Shown here piece by piece: positions 8,489 to 17,884 of a DNA stretch of 64,000 bases. The position numbers were made by a program, and so were the translations under genes. Each line of letters opens with the position of its first letter. Position 1 is the first letter of the stretch. The notes beneath the pieces are model-generated. The model did no database searches, was not told the origin of the DNA, and saw only the letters and a program-made list of their open reading frames with translations. The stretch covers positions 142,595 through 206,594 of the forward strand of contig NZ_LMGK01000025.1 of the NCBI RefSeq assembly GCF_001427125.1, read 5' to 3'. This DNA is from Pseudomonas sp. Root562. GTDB lineage: Bacteria; Pseudomonadota; Gammaproteobacteria; Pseudomonadales; Pseudomonadaceae.

Positions 8489-9151
8489 TCAGATGTTCCT
8501 GACGCGAGTACTCGGCACGCGCGACCGTTCGGTGGCTTGTCCGATGTACACGCCTTCGGCAGCAGCATCTCCAAGAATCAGAGCGCCGGCGCCGATGATG
8601 CATTTCTCGCCAATGGTAACGTGATCGCGAAGTGTTGCGTTGACGCCGAGAAAACAACTTTCCCCGATCGTTACACGGCCGGATACGACGATGTGCGAGG
8701 CCAGGAAACAGTGGTCCTCGATTTGAGAATGATGTCCGACGTGATTGCCGCTCCACATGGTCACGTTGTTGCCGATGCGCACAAAGGGCTGAACGGTATT
8801 ATCTTCCAGGATGAAGCAATTCTCGCCGATGTCCTCTGTCAGCACCGTGGCTCGAGAACTTATGTAGCTGACCATTTCGTAGCCCAGCCCCTTGACTGCC
8901 AGATATTTTTCCTTACGGATCTGGTTGAGCTTGGAATAGCCAAGCGCGACGAAAAAGACATACCGGTCTGGCGGGTAGATCTGAGTGACTTCATCGAATG
9001 CCACCACCGGAAATCCCATGAAACTCTTATCGGCCGGCATAAAGGCGGGATCAACAGCAAACGCTTCGACCTGATAGCCCGAGTCGTTGGAAAAATAATA
9101 GAGTGCGAGCTCAGCGGCGTCGGTGAGACCAAAAATAATGAGTTTTTTCAT
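8489..9151 (-). CDS. Left-handed beta-helix sugar N-acyltransferase (PglD/NeuD/FdtC-like)
   Basis: The protein has 220 residues. Residues 1-80 form a Rossmann-like PglD-type N-domain (MKKLIIFGLTDAAELALYY). Residues 85-205 are hexapeptide repeats of the left-handed beta-helix, with His residues in GHHSQIEDHCF. The C-terminal tail lacks the usual GxPAK ending. Related enzymes use acyl-CoA to acylate amino groups of nucleotide-linked 4-amino- or 3-amino-dideoxy sugars. The start overlaps the GT2 stop by four bases (ATGA). Co-transcription with the WecE homologue makes the 4-amino group of the WecE product the likely target. The acyl group is not predictable from the sequence. Confidence 0.78.
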   Translation of the reverse strand: MKKLIIFGLTDAAELALYYFSNDSGYQVEAFAVDPAFMPADKSFMGFPVVAFDEVTQIYPPDRYVFFVALGYSKLNQIRKEKYLAVKGLGYEMVSYISSRATVLTEDIGENCFILEDNTVQPFVRIGNNVTMWSGNHVGHHSQIEDHCFLASHIVVSGRVTIGESCFLGVNATLRDHVTIGEKCIIGAGALILGDAAAEGVYIGQATERSRVPSTRVRNI

Positions 9152-10089
9152 TCAATGCTCCGCGTCTTAGCCTGACGGTAGACGTTCCGGACGATAGTGT
9201 AGGGTCTCTGTTTGACCTCGGAATAGATCTTGGCGAGATAGATCCCGACCACGCCTACGAATGCGATGATCAGGCCACCGAGCAGCCAGATCGAAGCCAT
9301 CAGCGACGTATAGCCGCTAGGTGGGTTCGCCAGTAGCAGCCAGTTGACGAAGAGAAAACTCGTGTAGGCGGCCGACAGCAGAAAGATCGCGCAGCCCACG
9401 CCGAAGATTCCCACCAGCGGTGCACTGCTGAAGGCAGTGATCGAATTGACCAGTTGCGCTACCTTCTTTCCCAGCGTGTAGGTCGTCTCGTCACGACTGT
9501 GCTTGACGATGGACTGCGCACGCTGATCGAAGCCAGTGATGACCCACAGACCCGCCATGAACAACTCGCGTTCGTCGTGCTGAATCAACGCGTCCACATA
9601 GCGGCGCGACATCAGTCTGGCGACAACTATATTGTCGGGCATATCAAGCCCGCTGAGGAAACGGAAAAGTTTGTAGAACACATGTCCGGTCCAGCGCTCA
9701 AAGTGCCTGCCTTTTCGCTGCTGTTGGACCCCGTAGACCACATCGACCTTTTCACGCTCCATCTGCTCACTGAACGAGAGCAACCATGCAGGATCTTCTT
9801 CCAGGTCGCTATCGAGCAGGAAGACACGTTCCCCTCGGGCATGTTGCAGGCCCGTCATCATGGCTTTGTGGTGGCCGAAGTTGCGTGAGAGATCAACGAC
9901 CACCACGTGGTGATCGGCTTCGCTCAACTGGACGGCCAGTTCCAGGCTTGAATCGGGCGAGCCGTCGTTGACCAGTACGATCTCGTAATCATCTCCGACC
10001 ATTTGTTGTGCAGCCTGGCTTGCACGGAGATGGAATTGCTCGATGAACCTGGCCGAGCTGTAAAGCGTGGCGACGATGGACAGCTTCAT
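9148..10089 (-). CDS. GT2 polyprenyl-phosphate glycosyltransferase, GtrB/DPM1-like
   Basis: The chosen ATG at 10089 gives 313 residues and overlaps the wbqC-like stop by four bases; the frame stays open upstream but that extension overlaps wbqC and is not protein-like. The catalytic N-terminal domain has MKLSIVATLY, VLVNDGSPDSS and the metal-binding LLDSDLEEDP. Two C-terminal membrane helices (about 225-250 and 262-285) match GtrB and ArnC enzymes, which move a sugar from a nucleotide donor to undecaprenyl phosphate on the cytoplasmic face. With GtrA encoded in the same operon, this supplies the lipid-linked monosaccharide step of the module. The donor sugar is inferred to be the acylated WecE product. 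Confidence 0.85.
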   Translation of the reverse strand: MKLSIVATLYSSARFIEQFHLRASQAAQQMVGDDYEIVLVNDGSPDSSLELAVQLSEADHHVVVVDLSRNFGHHKAMMTGLQHARGERVFLLDSDLEEDPAWLLSFSEQMEREKVDVVYGVQQQRKGRHFERWTGHVFYKLFRFLSGLDMPDNIVVARLMSRRYVDALIQHDERELFMAGLWVITGFDQRAQSIVKHSRDETTYTLGKKVAQLVNSITAFSSAPLVGIFGVGCAIFLLSAAYTSFLFVNWLLLANPPSGYTSLMASIWLLGGLIIAFVGVVGIYLAKIYSEVKQRPYTIVRNVYRQAKTRSIE

Positions 10090-10778
10090 GCTTTGACATG
10101 CCTCATGTAACGGCGCGCGTCCTTGCCGCAATTGAACAGCAGATCCAGGACGGTGACGCCATGGGTAAATTCCCCCCAGAGTTGCGGATACTCGGGAAAG
10201 CCGGCGTAATCGAACCATTGCAGCGCAATATCGGCTTTGTCGAACAGCGGCGCCTCGATGTAATCCTTTGCCGCCGGCCCCGACAGATAATGCGTCGCAC
10301 CGGCCTGCTGACAAAGGTCTACCAGGCGCGCAGTCCGGGTTTTGTCGCCGGCAGACGTATAGTCCCAACAATTCGTAATGCGGGTTTCAATACCAATATA
10401 TCGGCAAATCGCTTCCATGAACTTACGATTCATCGGCGACAGCCCCGTATGGGTCTCCATCAGATAGAGCGGCTCGAGCCACTGTGCGACCTCATCGAAG
10501 AAAGGCGCTCGCCGATAGTTGCTCTGCAACGTTTTCCAGTGCTTCACCTGCCAGCCATCTACCAACGCTACATCACGAATGCGGCGATGAATACTCTGGC
10601 CTACCGGAATAGATAACCATTGCACTCCCTGAGGAGTCTTGATTTGGTTGCGATTACGCCAGTCATGTTTCGTGAACTGCATATCGTCATAAATGATAAA
10701 TTCATCCACAGCCGAAATAAGATCAAAATATCCTTTCCATGGGATGTAGTTAGATTGCAATATGGCAACTTTCTTCAC
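10086..10778 (-). CDS. WbqC-like family protein
   Basis: The protein is about 230 residues and matches the WbqC-like family throughout: VAILQSNYIPWKGYFDLI at the start, YDDMQFTKHDWRNRNQIK, WLSIPV and a closing region with LQWFDYAGFPEYPQLWGEFTHGVTVLDLLFN. WbqC-like proteins are common in O-antigen and glycan clusters that make amino-dideoxy sugars, but their reaction is unsettled; some are proposed to be acyl- or aminotransfer enzymes. The GTG at 10778 fits the family start; a GTG six codons earlier (10796) is also possible. It lies 95 bases after wbpM and is coupled to the GT2 gene. Confidence 0.82.
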   Translation of the reverse strand: MKKVAILQSNYIPWKGYFDLISAVDEFIIYDDMQFTKHDWRNRNQIKTPQGVQWLSIPVGQSIHRRIRDVALVDGWQVKHWKTLQSNYRRAPFFDEVAQWLEPLYLMETHTGLSPMNRKFMEAICRYIGIETRITNCWDYTSAGDKTRTARLVDLCQQAGATHYLSGPAAKDYIEAPLFDKADIALQWFDYAGFPEYPQLWGEFTHGVTVLDLLFNCGKDARRYMRHVKA

Positions 10779-10873
10779 TTTCAAGTCCAAGCGCACCGAC
10801 GCGCGTTATTAGCCCGCACTTTATCTCATGTCATAGAGTGGCCAAGCTCACCTTGCCACCCGTCTAAGTTCTA

Positions 10874-12868
10874 TTAAGGCTCCAAGCGCCGTTGTTGATA
10901 AATCCAATCAACGATTTCCCCGTCAGGCGCATATCCACTGACCGTGTCACGTAGCAACTGACGAACACGTGCGTAATCATCCCTGTCGACAGCGCTCAGC
11001 AACTCGCTCAGCTTAGCCTTGAGGACCTCCCAACCAATATGATCTTCATTTGCAGTCATAATCATTGGATGTTGTGTAGCGGCTACGTTATCGCCAATCA
11101 ACAACTCTTCGTACAGCTTCTCGCCCGGGCGCAAACCGGAAAACTCAATGTGGATATCACCATGTGGGTTTCTTTCTGACCGCACACTCAATCCCGACAA
11201 ATGAATCATTTTCTCCGCCAAGTCCACAATTTTTACCGGCTCGCCCATATCTAGCACAAAGACATCCCCACCCTGCCCCATGGAACCCGCCTGAATGACC
11301 AATTGAGCGGCTTCGGGAATAGTCATAAAGTAGCGGGTGATCTTCGGATGCGTAACGGTCAGCGGCCCCCCTGACTTTATCTGCTTATGAAAAAGTGGGA
11401 TCACCGAACCTGAGGATCCCAATACGTTACCAAACCGGACCATAGTGAAGCGGGTTTTATTGACTTGAGATATGGACGATTGATCACCGAATAATACAGG
11501 GGCTTTCTCACGACTGAGCGCCTGAAGAGTCATCTCTGCGAGCCGCTTGGTACTTCCCATGACATTGGTTGGTCGCACAGCCTTATCCGTGGAAATGAGG
11601 ACAAAGTTAGCAACGCCTGCTTGCAAAGCCGCTTGTGCAGTATTTAAAGTACCAATGACATTATTGAGAACGCCCTCGGCGATATTGTGCTCAACCATCG
11701 GGACATGTTTGTAGGCTGCGGCATGGTAAACCGTATCGACATGCCAAGCTTTCATTACATCTAGCAACTTTCTCTCGTCTCGAACAGAGCCAAGAATAGG
11801 GAGCAGGTTTACAGAAAGGGACTCACGGGAGATTCTCTGTTCAAGTTCAGAAAAAATACTATAAAGATTAAATTCGCTATGCTCGAACAACAACAATGTG
11901 GTTGGTCGTAATTCGAGAATTTGGCGACATAATTCAGAGCCTATTGAACCACCAGCTCCTGTGACCATTACAGACTGACGGGTTACGCAATGCTCAAGCA
12001 GATCTCCTTGGGCAGGCACAGCATCCCTGCCCAGCAAATCGGCGATATCCACCTCCTGGATATCATCGACCTTAACCCGGCCACTAGCCAAATCCATAAA
12101 TCCCGGGACACTACGCACGTGCAAAGGAAACCGCTCTAGGAAAGTGAGTATTTCTCGACGCCGCCCTCGATTGGCGGACGGAATCGCCAAGAGAATTTCT
12201 TGAGCACCGGTAGTGTCTATCATTTGCTGAATATGTTTAGGTTTGAATACTTGCAAGCCCGCAATGACGCGACTGGCAATATTGCTGTCATCGTCTATGA
12301 ATGCTACTGGTCGCATGACTCGCCCCATGCGCAACGCAGCGACCAATTGGTTACCTGCTGCTCCGGCACCATAGATTGCGACCCTTGGTAATCCATTGTC
12401 AGCATTTGCAAACGGAACATGTTGAGCTGCGATAAACCAATCACCAGAAAAATACTGCCGCATAGCGATTCGCAATCCGCCAATCATCACTAGGCTTAGC
12501 CACCAATAATTGAAAATAATTGATCGCGGTACAATTGTTTGATGATTACTGTACCAATATACAAAGACACCAAGAATAAGCGCCGACAGAGTGACTGCCT
12601 TTACAATTGCTATAAGCGCGTCATTACCGACATAGCGCATAACAGCTCGGTACATGCCAAACCGAATAAAAAGAGGAATAGCTACGATAGGCGCACTTAT
12701 AAATAGCCAAAGATGCTGTTGAAAAGGGCTATCCAGCTCATCTATACCGAGGCGTACGATAAATGCCATCCATAACGATAACCAGACCAGAAACACATCT
12801 ACTGTTACCTGCAGAACCCGCTTGCAGCGTCGAGGAAGGCTCAACAAAAAAATTCTGATCTTATCCAT
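10874..12868 (-). CDS. wbpM: WbpM/PglF-type UDP-GlcNAc 4,6-dehydratase (membrane anchored)
   Basis: The ATG at 12868 gives 664 residues, the size of P. aeruginosa WbpM. Four membrane helices occupy about 18-130. A linker Rossmann domain (VAIYGAGAAGNQLVAAL, 163-179) and the catalytic short-chain dehydratase domain follow, with the NAD motif VTGAGGSIGSE at 302-312. The active site carries STDKAVRP and Met437-x-x-x-Lys441 in place of the usual YxxxK, which is the hallmark of this subgroup. The enzyme converts UDP-GlcNAc to UDP-4-keto-6-deoxy-GlcNAc at the inner membrane. That product feeds bacillosamine, QuiNAc or FucNAc pathways. It is first in a leftward operon, behind a long leader with a homopolymer tract, and is separated from the pglEDC-like genes by an opposed gene block. 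Confidence 0.93.
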   Translation of the reverse strand: MDKIRIFLLSLPRRCKRVLQVTVDVFLVWLSLWMAFIVRLGIDELDSPFQQHLWLFISAPIVAIPLFIRFGMYRAVMRYVGNDALIAIVKAVTLSALILGVFVYWYSNHQTIVPRSIIFNYWWLSLVMIGGLRIAMRQYFSGDWFIAAQHVPFANADNGLPRVAIYGAGAAGNQLVAALRMGRVMRPVAFIDDDSNIASRVIAGLQVFKPKHIQQMIDTTGAQEILLAIPSANRGRRREILTFLERFPLHVRSVPGFMDLASGRVKVDDIQEVDIADLLGRDAVPAQGDLLEHCVTRQSVMVTGAGGSIGSELCRQILELRPTTLLLFEHSEFNLYSIFSELEQRISRESLSVNLLPILGSVRDERKLLDVMKAWHVDTVYHAAAYKHVPMVEHNIAEGVLNNVIGTLNTAQAALQAGVANFVLISTDKAVRPTNVMGSTKRLAEMTLQALSREKAPVLFGDQSSISQVNKTRFTMVRFGNVLGSSGSVIPLFHKQIKSGGPLTVTHPKITRYFMTIPEAAQLVIQAGSMGQGGDVFVLDMGEPVKIVDLAEKMIHLSGLSVRSERNPHGDIHIEFSGLRPGEKLYEELLIGDNVAATQHPMIMTANEDHIGWEVLKAKLSELLSAVDRDDYARVRQLLRDTVSGYAPDGEIVDWIYQQRRLEP

Positions 12869-13183
12869 AAACCTATCGAACACCCCTTTCAAGCTCTTGA
12901 ACCGAAAAAACCATGCCTTCAGACTCAAAAATGAAACACCCAGGTACGAAATGGTACAGCTCGGAACCTGAATCCTTCTGTTTCCATCTACAAGTCTTTG
13001 TATGGTTCTCATGATACATTGGTTCAGGCAAAAATCCTGCAAAACCCTCCATCTAGATAAAATGTCTTCCACCAGATGCCTGAAGCCTTGAAGCAATGCT
13101 TTTTCGTCCTTCTCCCTCCTTTATGAAGCTGACTGCACCTTAGCGGATACTCCCGAGCCTCTGGTACTCCTCCCCCATCATCG

Positions 13184-13218
<35 letters not shown>

Positions 13219-13278
13219 CATCACTCTGATTTGAGCCCTGGTAACATCCAACCCTTCACTCACCGCCGACAGGTAGCG

Positions 13279-13290
13279 CCCCCCCCCCCC
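13279..13290. repeat. 12-base homopolymeric C tract
   Basis: A second C run of twelve lies 61 bases to the right of the C34 tract, in the same orientation, so the wbpM leader strand would carry G12 then G34. It is long enough to be length-unstable. Confidence 0.88.
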
Positions 13291-14097
13291 TGGCAAAGCT
13301 AGAGTCTTTCATGTGGTTCGTCCACGGCCCACGCCTATCCTTTTGAATGATTAATACACGAAAAATGCTATGGATCTGCGTGATTGCTGCTAGCCTTCCT
13401 GCGCAAAAAATGCGGGCAACGCCTCTCAACGCCACAATTTTGGAAAGCGCCGAGCAAAGGTGGTTATAATTCACGTCACACTCGTACGGGGGCACATTCG
13501 ATGTCGGAAAAAACAAGCTTGCAGAAAAGTTGGCATTGACCGCTTTCGAGATCTACGCCCCCCATGCACCAGCGGTTGCCCTTGATGAAAAAGATGCATC
13601 TCGTAAATAATTGTGGCAAAGAGATTTACAAAGGCTCTGCCATGGAGAGTTTGAACCCGTGCCTTCTATGAGCGCTGAAATCAGGTCCAGAGAAGCGTGC
13701 TCGCGCCGCCATAAGAGGCTTATCGTACAAGCGTCGAGGGTTACAAACCCAGCAGCAATCCGATGGGTGGAAGGTCAAAGGACGGTGTCGACTTCTCTAC
13801 CAACGAAGGCGGGCATCGCTTGTGATCCGGCATTGAATTTGATTTTGTCCTCAAGACAGCATGGCGCCGATAAATTGTCAGCAGAAAGCCGGCTAGATCC
13901 TTGAGATGATGATATGCAGAAAATTAACGGCCCCCGCGAGTGTCAAGAAAAAATTATCATGATTCGATCCGCTATTGTTTACCGTCGGGTTGAACGAGAG
14001 AAACACCGATTATTGAGTTGTATAATTCATCATGCAAGACAACCGGTATCGCATGTATACACGTTAAACCTTCCTTTTTTTCAATAGCGGTATTGCA

Positions 14098-15225
14098 ATG
14101 ACTTTGAAAACACTGTGTGTATTCGGCACGCGCCCTGAGGCAATCAAAATGGCTCCCTTGGCGCTGAGCCTCGCAGCCGACGAAAGATTCGAAGCCAAAG
14201 TGTGCGTGACCGGTCAGCATCGGCAGATGCTCGATCAAGTATTGGATCTGTTCCAGATTACTCCCGACTTCGATCTCAACATTATGAAGCCGGGCCAGGA
14301 CCTGACCGACGTCACGACGGCAATCCTGCATGGAATGAAAAAGATCTTTGCTGAGTTTAAACCAGATATTGTCTTGGTACATGGTGACACGGCGACGACT
14401 TTCGCAACAGCAATGGCGGCATACTATCAGCAAATACCGGTAGCCCATGTTGAGGCAGGGCTGCGAACAGGTAACATGTATTCGCCTTGGCCAGAAGAAG
14501 CAAACCGCAAACTGACAGGAGCGCTTGCCGCGCTACACTTTGCCCCCACCGATACCTCCAGACAGAATCTAATCAATGAAGGAGTGGATGTATCTTCAAT
14601 TCACGTAACGGGAAACACTGTAATAGACGCCTTGCTTGACGTGGTCGAAAGGGTCGAGAGCGATTCGAATTTACAGCAAATGTTCCATGAACAATTCTCG
14701 TTCATAAGTGAAGGCAAGCGAGTGATCCTTGTTACTGGCCACCGGCGTGAAAGCTTCGGCGATGGATTCGACAACATTTGCAAAGCGCTGGCTAACATTG
14801 CAAAAACCTTTCCAGACGTCGAGATTGTCTATCCTGTGCACCTGAACCCCAATGTGCGGGAACCCGTGAACCGCCTTCTGGCGGGCATTGAAAATATTCA
14901 CCTGATCGAACCGCTGGACTATCTACCTTTCGTGTATCTAATGCATCGCTCTTACCTCATCCTAAGTGACTCGGGCGGCATTCAAGAAGAAGCACCTTCA
15001 CTCGGCAAACCCGTTCTAGTGATGCGTGATACAACCGAACGACCGGAAGCAGTCGAGGCCGGTACTGTAAAACTGGTAGGCACCGGAGTCGATGCAATCA
15101 CAAGTAACCTGACCCGCCTACTGACTGACCCGAAAGCATATGAGCAGATGAGCTATGCTCACAATCCCTACGGCGATGGCAAGGCCTGCGCTCGCATTCT
15201 CGAAGTTCTTTCCAAAATTCAATAA
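14098..15225 (+). CDS. wecB: UDP-N-acetylglucosamine 2-epimerase (non-hydrolysing)
   Basis: The cytoplasmic enzyme interconverts UDP-GlcNAc and UDP-ManNAc. Its 375 residues open TLKTLCVFGTRPEAIKMAPL, the classic family start. The catalytic residues align with those of E. coli WecB at an offset of two: Asp97 (VHGDTAT), Glu119 (HVEAGLRTG), Glu133 (WPEEANR) and His215 (GHRRES). The C-terminal SDSGGIQEEAPSLGKPVLVMR binds UDP. It begins a rightward operon with wecC nine bases on. The ribosome site is weak (AGCGG). Together with WecC it supplies UDP-ManNAcA for the O-unit. The length and motifs are complete. Confidence 0.96.
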   Translation: MTLKTLCVFGTRPEAIKMAPLALSLAADERFEAKVCVTGQHRQMLDQVLDLFQITPDFDLNIMKPGQDLTDVTTAILHGMKKIFAEFKPDIVLVHGDTATTFATAMAAYYQQIPVAHVEAGLRTGNMYSPWPEEANRKLTGALAALHFAPTDTSRQNLINEGVDVSSIHVTGNTVIDALLDVVERVESDSNLQQMFHEQFSFISEGKRVILVTGHRRESFGDGFDNICKALANIAKTFPDVEIVYPVHLNPNVREPVNRLLAGIENIHLIEPLDYLPFVYLMHRSYLILSDSGGIQEEAPSLGKPVLVMRDTTERPEAVEAGTVKLVGTGVDAITSNLTRLLTDPKAYEQMSYAHNPYGDGKACARILEVLSKIQ

Positions 15226-15234
15226 GGTCCACAT

Positions 15235-16500
15235 ATGAGTTTTGAAACTGTTTCCGTGGTTGGCCTAGGCTACATTGGCCTTCCTACTGCTGCTGTTTTT
15301 GCCGCACGCAAGAAAAAAGTTATTGGCGTCGACGTGAATCCGCACGCGGTGTCCACGATCAATCGCGGCGATATTCACATTATTGAGCCAGATCTGGATA
15401 TCGTTGTCCGAGCAGCTGTAACTGAGGGGTATTTGCGCGCGACCACCACACCCGAATCGGCAGATGCCTTCCTGATCGCTGTTCCGACGCCATTCAAAGG
15501 CGACCATGAACCGGACTTGTCTTACATCGAGTCGGCGAGCAAAGCCATCGCCCCAGTATTGAAGAAAGGCGACTTGGTAATTCTCGAGTCGACTTCACCT
15601 GTAGGTGCAACCGAACAAATGTCTGAGTGGTTGGCCGAAGCGCGACCGGACCTGAGTTTCCCGCAAACTCACGGCGAACTTTCTGATATTCGCATTGCGC
15701 ATTGCCCGGAGCGCGTTCTACCCGGTCACGTATTACGTGAGCTGATCGAAAATGATCGGATCATTGGTGGCATGACCGCCAAATGCTCGGATGCTGCAAT
15801 GCACCTTTATAAAACATTTGTTGAAGGTGAATGCATCATCACGGATGCGCGAACTGCGGAAATGTGCAAGCTCACCGAAAACAGCTTCCGCGATGTGAAC
15901 ATCGCTTTTGCAAATGAACTATCGATCATTTGCGACAAGCTTGATATTAACGTATGGGAGTTGATCCGCCTTGCGAATCACCACCCACGAGTCAACATAT
16001 TGCAACCGGGACCTGGCGTTGGCGGGCACTGCATCGCGGTTGACCCTTGGTTTATCGTGAGCCGGACACCTGATGAAGCGCGCTTGATACGAGCCGCGCG
16101 CGAGGTCAATGACAGCAAGCCACAATGGGTACTCGATCAAGTCCAGCTTGCAATTGGCAAATTTTTGCAGGAACACCCGGCTAAAACAGCCAAAGACGTC
16201 ACTGTCGCCTGCCTAGGCTTGGCATTTAAACCAGACATTGACGATCTGCGCGAAAGCCCTTCACTCGAGATCACCTTAAAAATAGCAGAAGTTCATCCAG
16301 GGAGTGTTCTAGCAGTTGAACCAAATATCGAATGCCTCCCAGCTCGTTTGAAAGAAGCCGTAAAACTCAGCGATGTCGATCAGGCTTTGACGACGGCCGA
16401 CGTGGTGGTTCTGCTCGTCGATCACAGTGCATTCAAGGGAATCCCGAAAGACCGCTTGTCCTCAGTAAAAGTTATTGATACCCGCGGAATTTGGACCTAA
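15235..16500 (+). CDS. wecC: UDP-N-acetyl-D-mannosamine dehydrogenase
   Basis: This enzyme of 421 residues makes two NAD-dependent oxidations of UDP-ManNAc to UDP-ManNAcA. It has the N-terminal Rossmann motif VVGLGYIGLPTAAVFA, the central helix with Lys212 (AEMCKLTENSFRD) and the catalytic Cys266 in GPGVGGHCIAVDP. The C-terminal UDP-binding domain carries CLGLAFKPDIDDLRESPSLEI. An AAGG ribosome site sits nine bases before the ATG, and a strong terminator follows. It forms a pair with wecB. The product may be amidated by the AsnB-like enzyme encoded by the asparagine synthetase family gene at 24446-26314. Confidence 0.96.
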   Translation: MSFETVSVVGLGYIGLPTAAVFAARKKKVIGVDVNPHAVSTINRGDIHIIEPDLDIVVRAAVTEGYLRATTTPESADAFLIAVPTPFKGDHEPDLSYIESASKAIAPVLKKGDLVILESTSPVGATEQMSEWLAEARPDLSFPQTHGELSDIRIAHCPERVLPGHVLRELIENDRIIGGMTAKCSDAAMHLYKTFVEGECIITDARTAEMCKLTENSFRDVNIAFANELSIICDKLDINVWELIRLANHHPRVNILQPGPGVGGHCIAVDPWFIVSRTPDEARLIRAAREVNDSKPQWVLDQVQLAIGKFLQEHPAKTAKDVTVACLGLAFKPDIDDLRESPSLEITLKIAEVHPGSVLAVEPNIECLPARLKEAVKLSDVDQALTTADVVVLLVDHSAFKGIPKDRLSSVKVIDTRGIWT

Positions 16501-16518
16501 ATGTTGACCTAATGTACG

Positions 16519-16549
16519 AGAGCCGGATGGGATCCCACCGGCTCTTTTA
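16519..16549 (+). terminator. Rho-independent terminator after wecC
   Basis: A stem AGAGCCGG / CCGGCTCT encloses a second palindrome TGGGATCCCA and is followed by TTTT. It lies 18 bases past the wecC stop and should separate wecBC from the wzx-acetyltransferase pair, at least in part. Confidence 0.8.
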
Positions 16550-16623
16550 CCTTGAGGCGACGTTGATTTTTGTCAATTGATCGTATGCTCGATTAGTCTT
16601 GATGAGGTATAAGAGGTTCTTGC

Positions 16624-17868
16624 ATGGTCAATTTGCTAATTCAAGTTCTGACACTTATAAGTGGTCTTGTGGTTAACTTCGTTATCCCTGGGCTTTATGG
16701 ACTGGAAGCATATGGCGCCTTTATTAAGGCCAACGTACTAGTATTTTTATTTCAGAAGCTTCTTGATATAGTCAACGAACAACTTATTGCGAGCATAGAA
16801 GCCAAATACATACTCGTAACTTCACTATTCATGGCATTGTTGATATTTGTATTATTTAGCATAATCAGCCTCGTAGAGGATATCGGCAATAAATATTTGC
16901 TTGGTGTAATGCTATTAAGCTCGGCATGCTTGCTTTCATTATTCGGACTACGCTTGCAGCGCTGGATCGTTGGGTATCTTGTAATTTTTTTAATAGTATT
17001 CTTTACCCTTCTTATTATCACCAACCAGAAAATTGCAAACCTGAGCATTGTAGAAATACTGTTACTCACCAATCTTATACCATGTCTGTACTCCATTGCC
17101 GTGCTGATTACCCACGGAGCAAAAATCCCTGTCGGCAAGCTTCTGCTGTCTACCTGCCACCAAGTACTTCTGTTATTACCCAGAATGATCACCATCACGT
17201 TGGTTTTCAATCTTTTCACGAACATACTCCCCTACATTTTATCTAAAAGCCTGCCTATTCGAGACCTTGGACTCTTCCGCGTGATAGTTTCGATCATTCA
17301 ATCAGCTACGAGCTTATTCCCGATAAATGTGAGGGCCGTATTTGTCTCGTTCGTGTCCGGTGGCGAACGACAAGAGCAGTATAGAAAAATCATGTCAATT
17401 TCGCTGTTGTATTTTGCGCTGGTTGGCTTGTTTGGTTATGCACTAGGATGGATGTTTCCACAATATTCTGGTTACTTTGCGTTACTCCCTTGTTTGCCAG
17501 TCCTATACTGGGCAGTAGTTAGTGAGCGATATCTCGTCGCAACAGGTCTTCATCGCAAGGTAATAGTAGCAAACTTGGTCACTGGAATATTCGCCGTGGC
17601 GGGAATGATCCTGTTCGTTAAAGGGCTAAAACAGGCAGAGATTTTTTACACGGTCGGCTTTTCTGCTTATTTACTGATTTTGCACTTGCTATGTAAACCA
17701 GGAATTCGTTTATCTGTTGTATTCTGGGTGTCGATACTTTCGCCGATAGCCGTAATTATGAAGAATGTTAGTTTGATCTGGGGCACACTCTACATGTGCT
17801 CACTTTTGTTCATTGCTGTAGTAGTTCTCCGGCTTCGCCCGGCGGACTTGCGCACGCTGCGGTTTTAA
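16624..17868 (+). CDS. wzx: O-antigen flippase-like polytopic membrane protein (Wzx)
   Basis: The product has 414 residues with about 12 hydrophobic helices and few charged loops, as expected of the polysaccharide transporter (PST/MVF) family that flips undecaprenyl-linked O-units to the periplasm. The N-terminal NFVIPGLYGLEAYGAFIKANVLV resembles the typical Wzx start, with a G-x-x-x-Y-G turn after helix 1. It has a good ribosome site (AGAGG) and is AT-rich with rare codons compared with wecBC, as is usual for flippase genes. It is followed 16 bases on by a hexapeptide acetyltransferase gene. Sequence divergence makes Wzx assignment dependent on topology and context. Confidence 0.75.
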   Translation: MVNLLIQVLTLISGLVVNFVIPGLYGLEAYGAFIKANVLVFLFQKLLDIVNEQLIASIEAKYILVTSLFMALLIFVLFSIISLVEDIGNKYLLGVMLLSSACLLSLFGLRLQRWIVGYLVIFLIVFFTLLIITNQKIANLSIVEILLLTNLIPCLYSIAVLITHGAKIPVGKLLLSTCHQVLLLLPRMITITLVFNLFTNILPYILSKSLPIRDLGLFRVIVSIIQSATSLFPINVRAVFVSFVSGGERQEQYRKIMSISLLYFALVGLFGYALGWMFPQYSGYFALLPCLPVLYWAVVSERYLVATGLHRKVIVANLVTGIFAVAGMILFVKGLKQAEIFYTVGFSAYLLILHLLCKPGIRLSVVFWVSILSPIAVIMKNVSLIWGTLYMCSLLFIAVVVLRLRPADLRTLRF

Positions 17869-17884
17869 TAGGGAGAGATTAATA

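Noticed and set aside
9148..10371. Longer start for the GT2 gene (extra 94 codons)
   Set aside because: The extension overlaps the wbqC-like gene and reads Arg/Cys-rich non-protein sequence; ATG at 10089 overlaps the previous stop by four bases and starts the GT2 fold.
13465..13470. TATAAT hexamer in the wbpM-wecB divergent region
   Set aside because: No -35 element at proper spacing; not enough to call a promoter.
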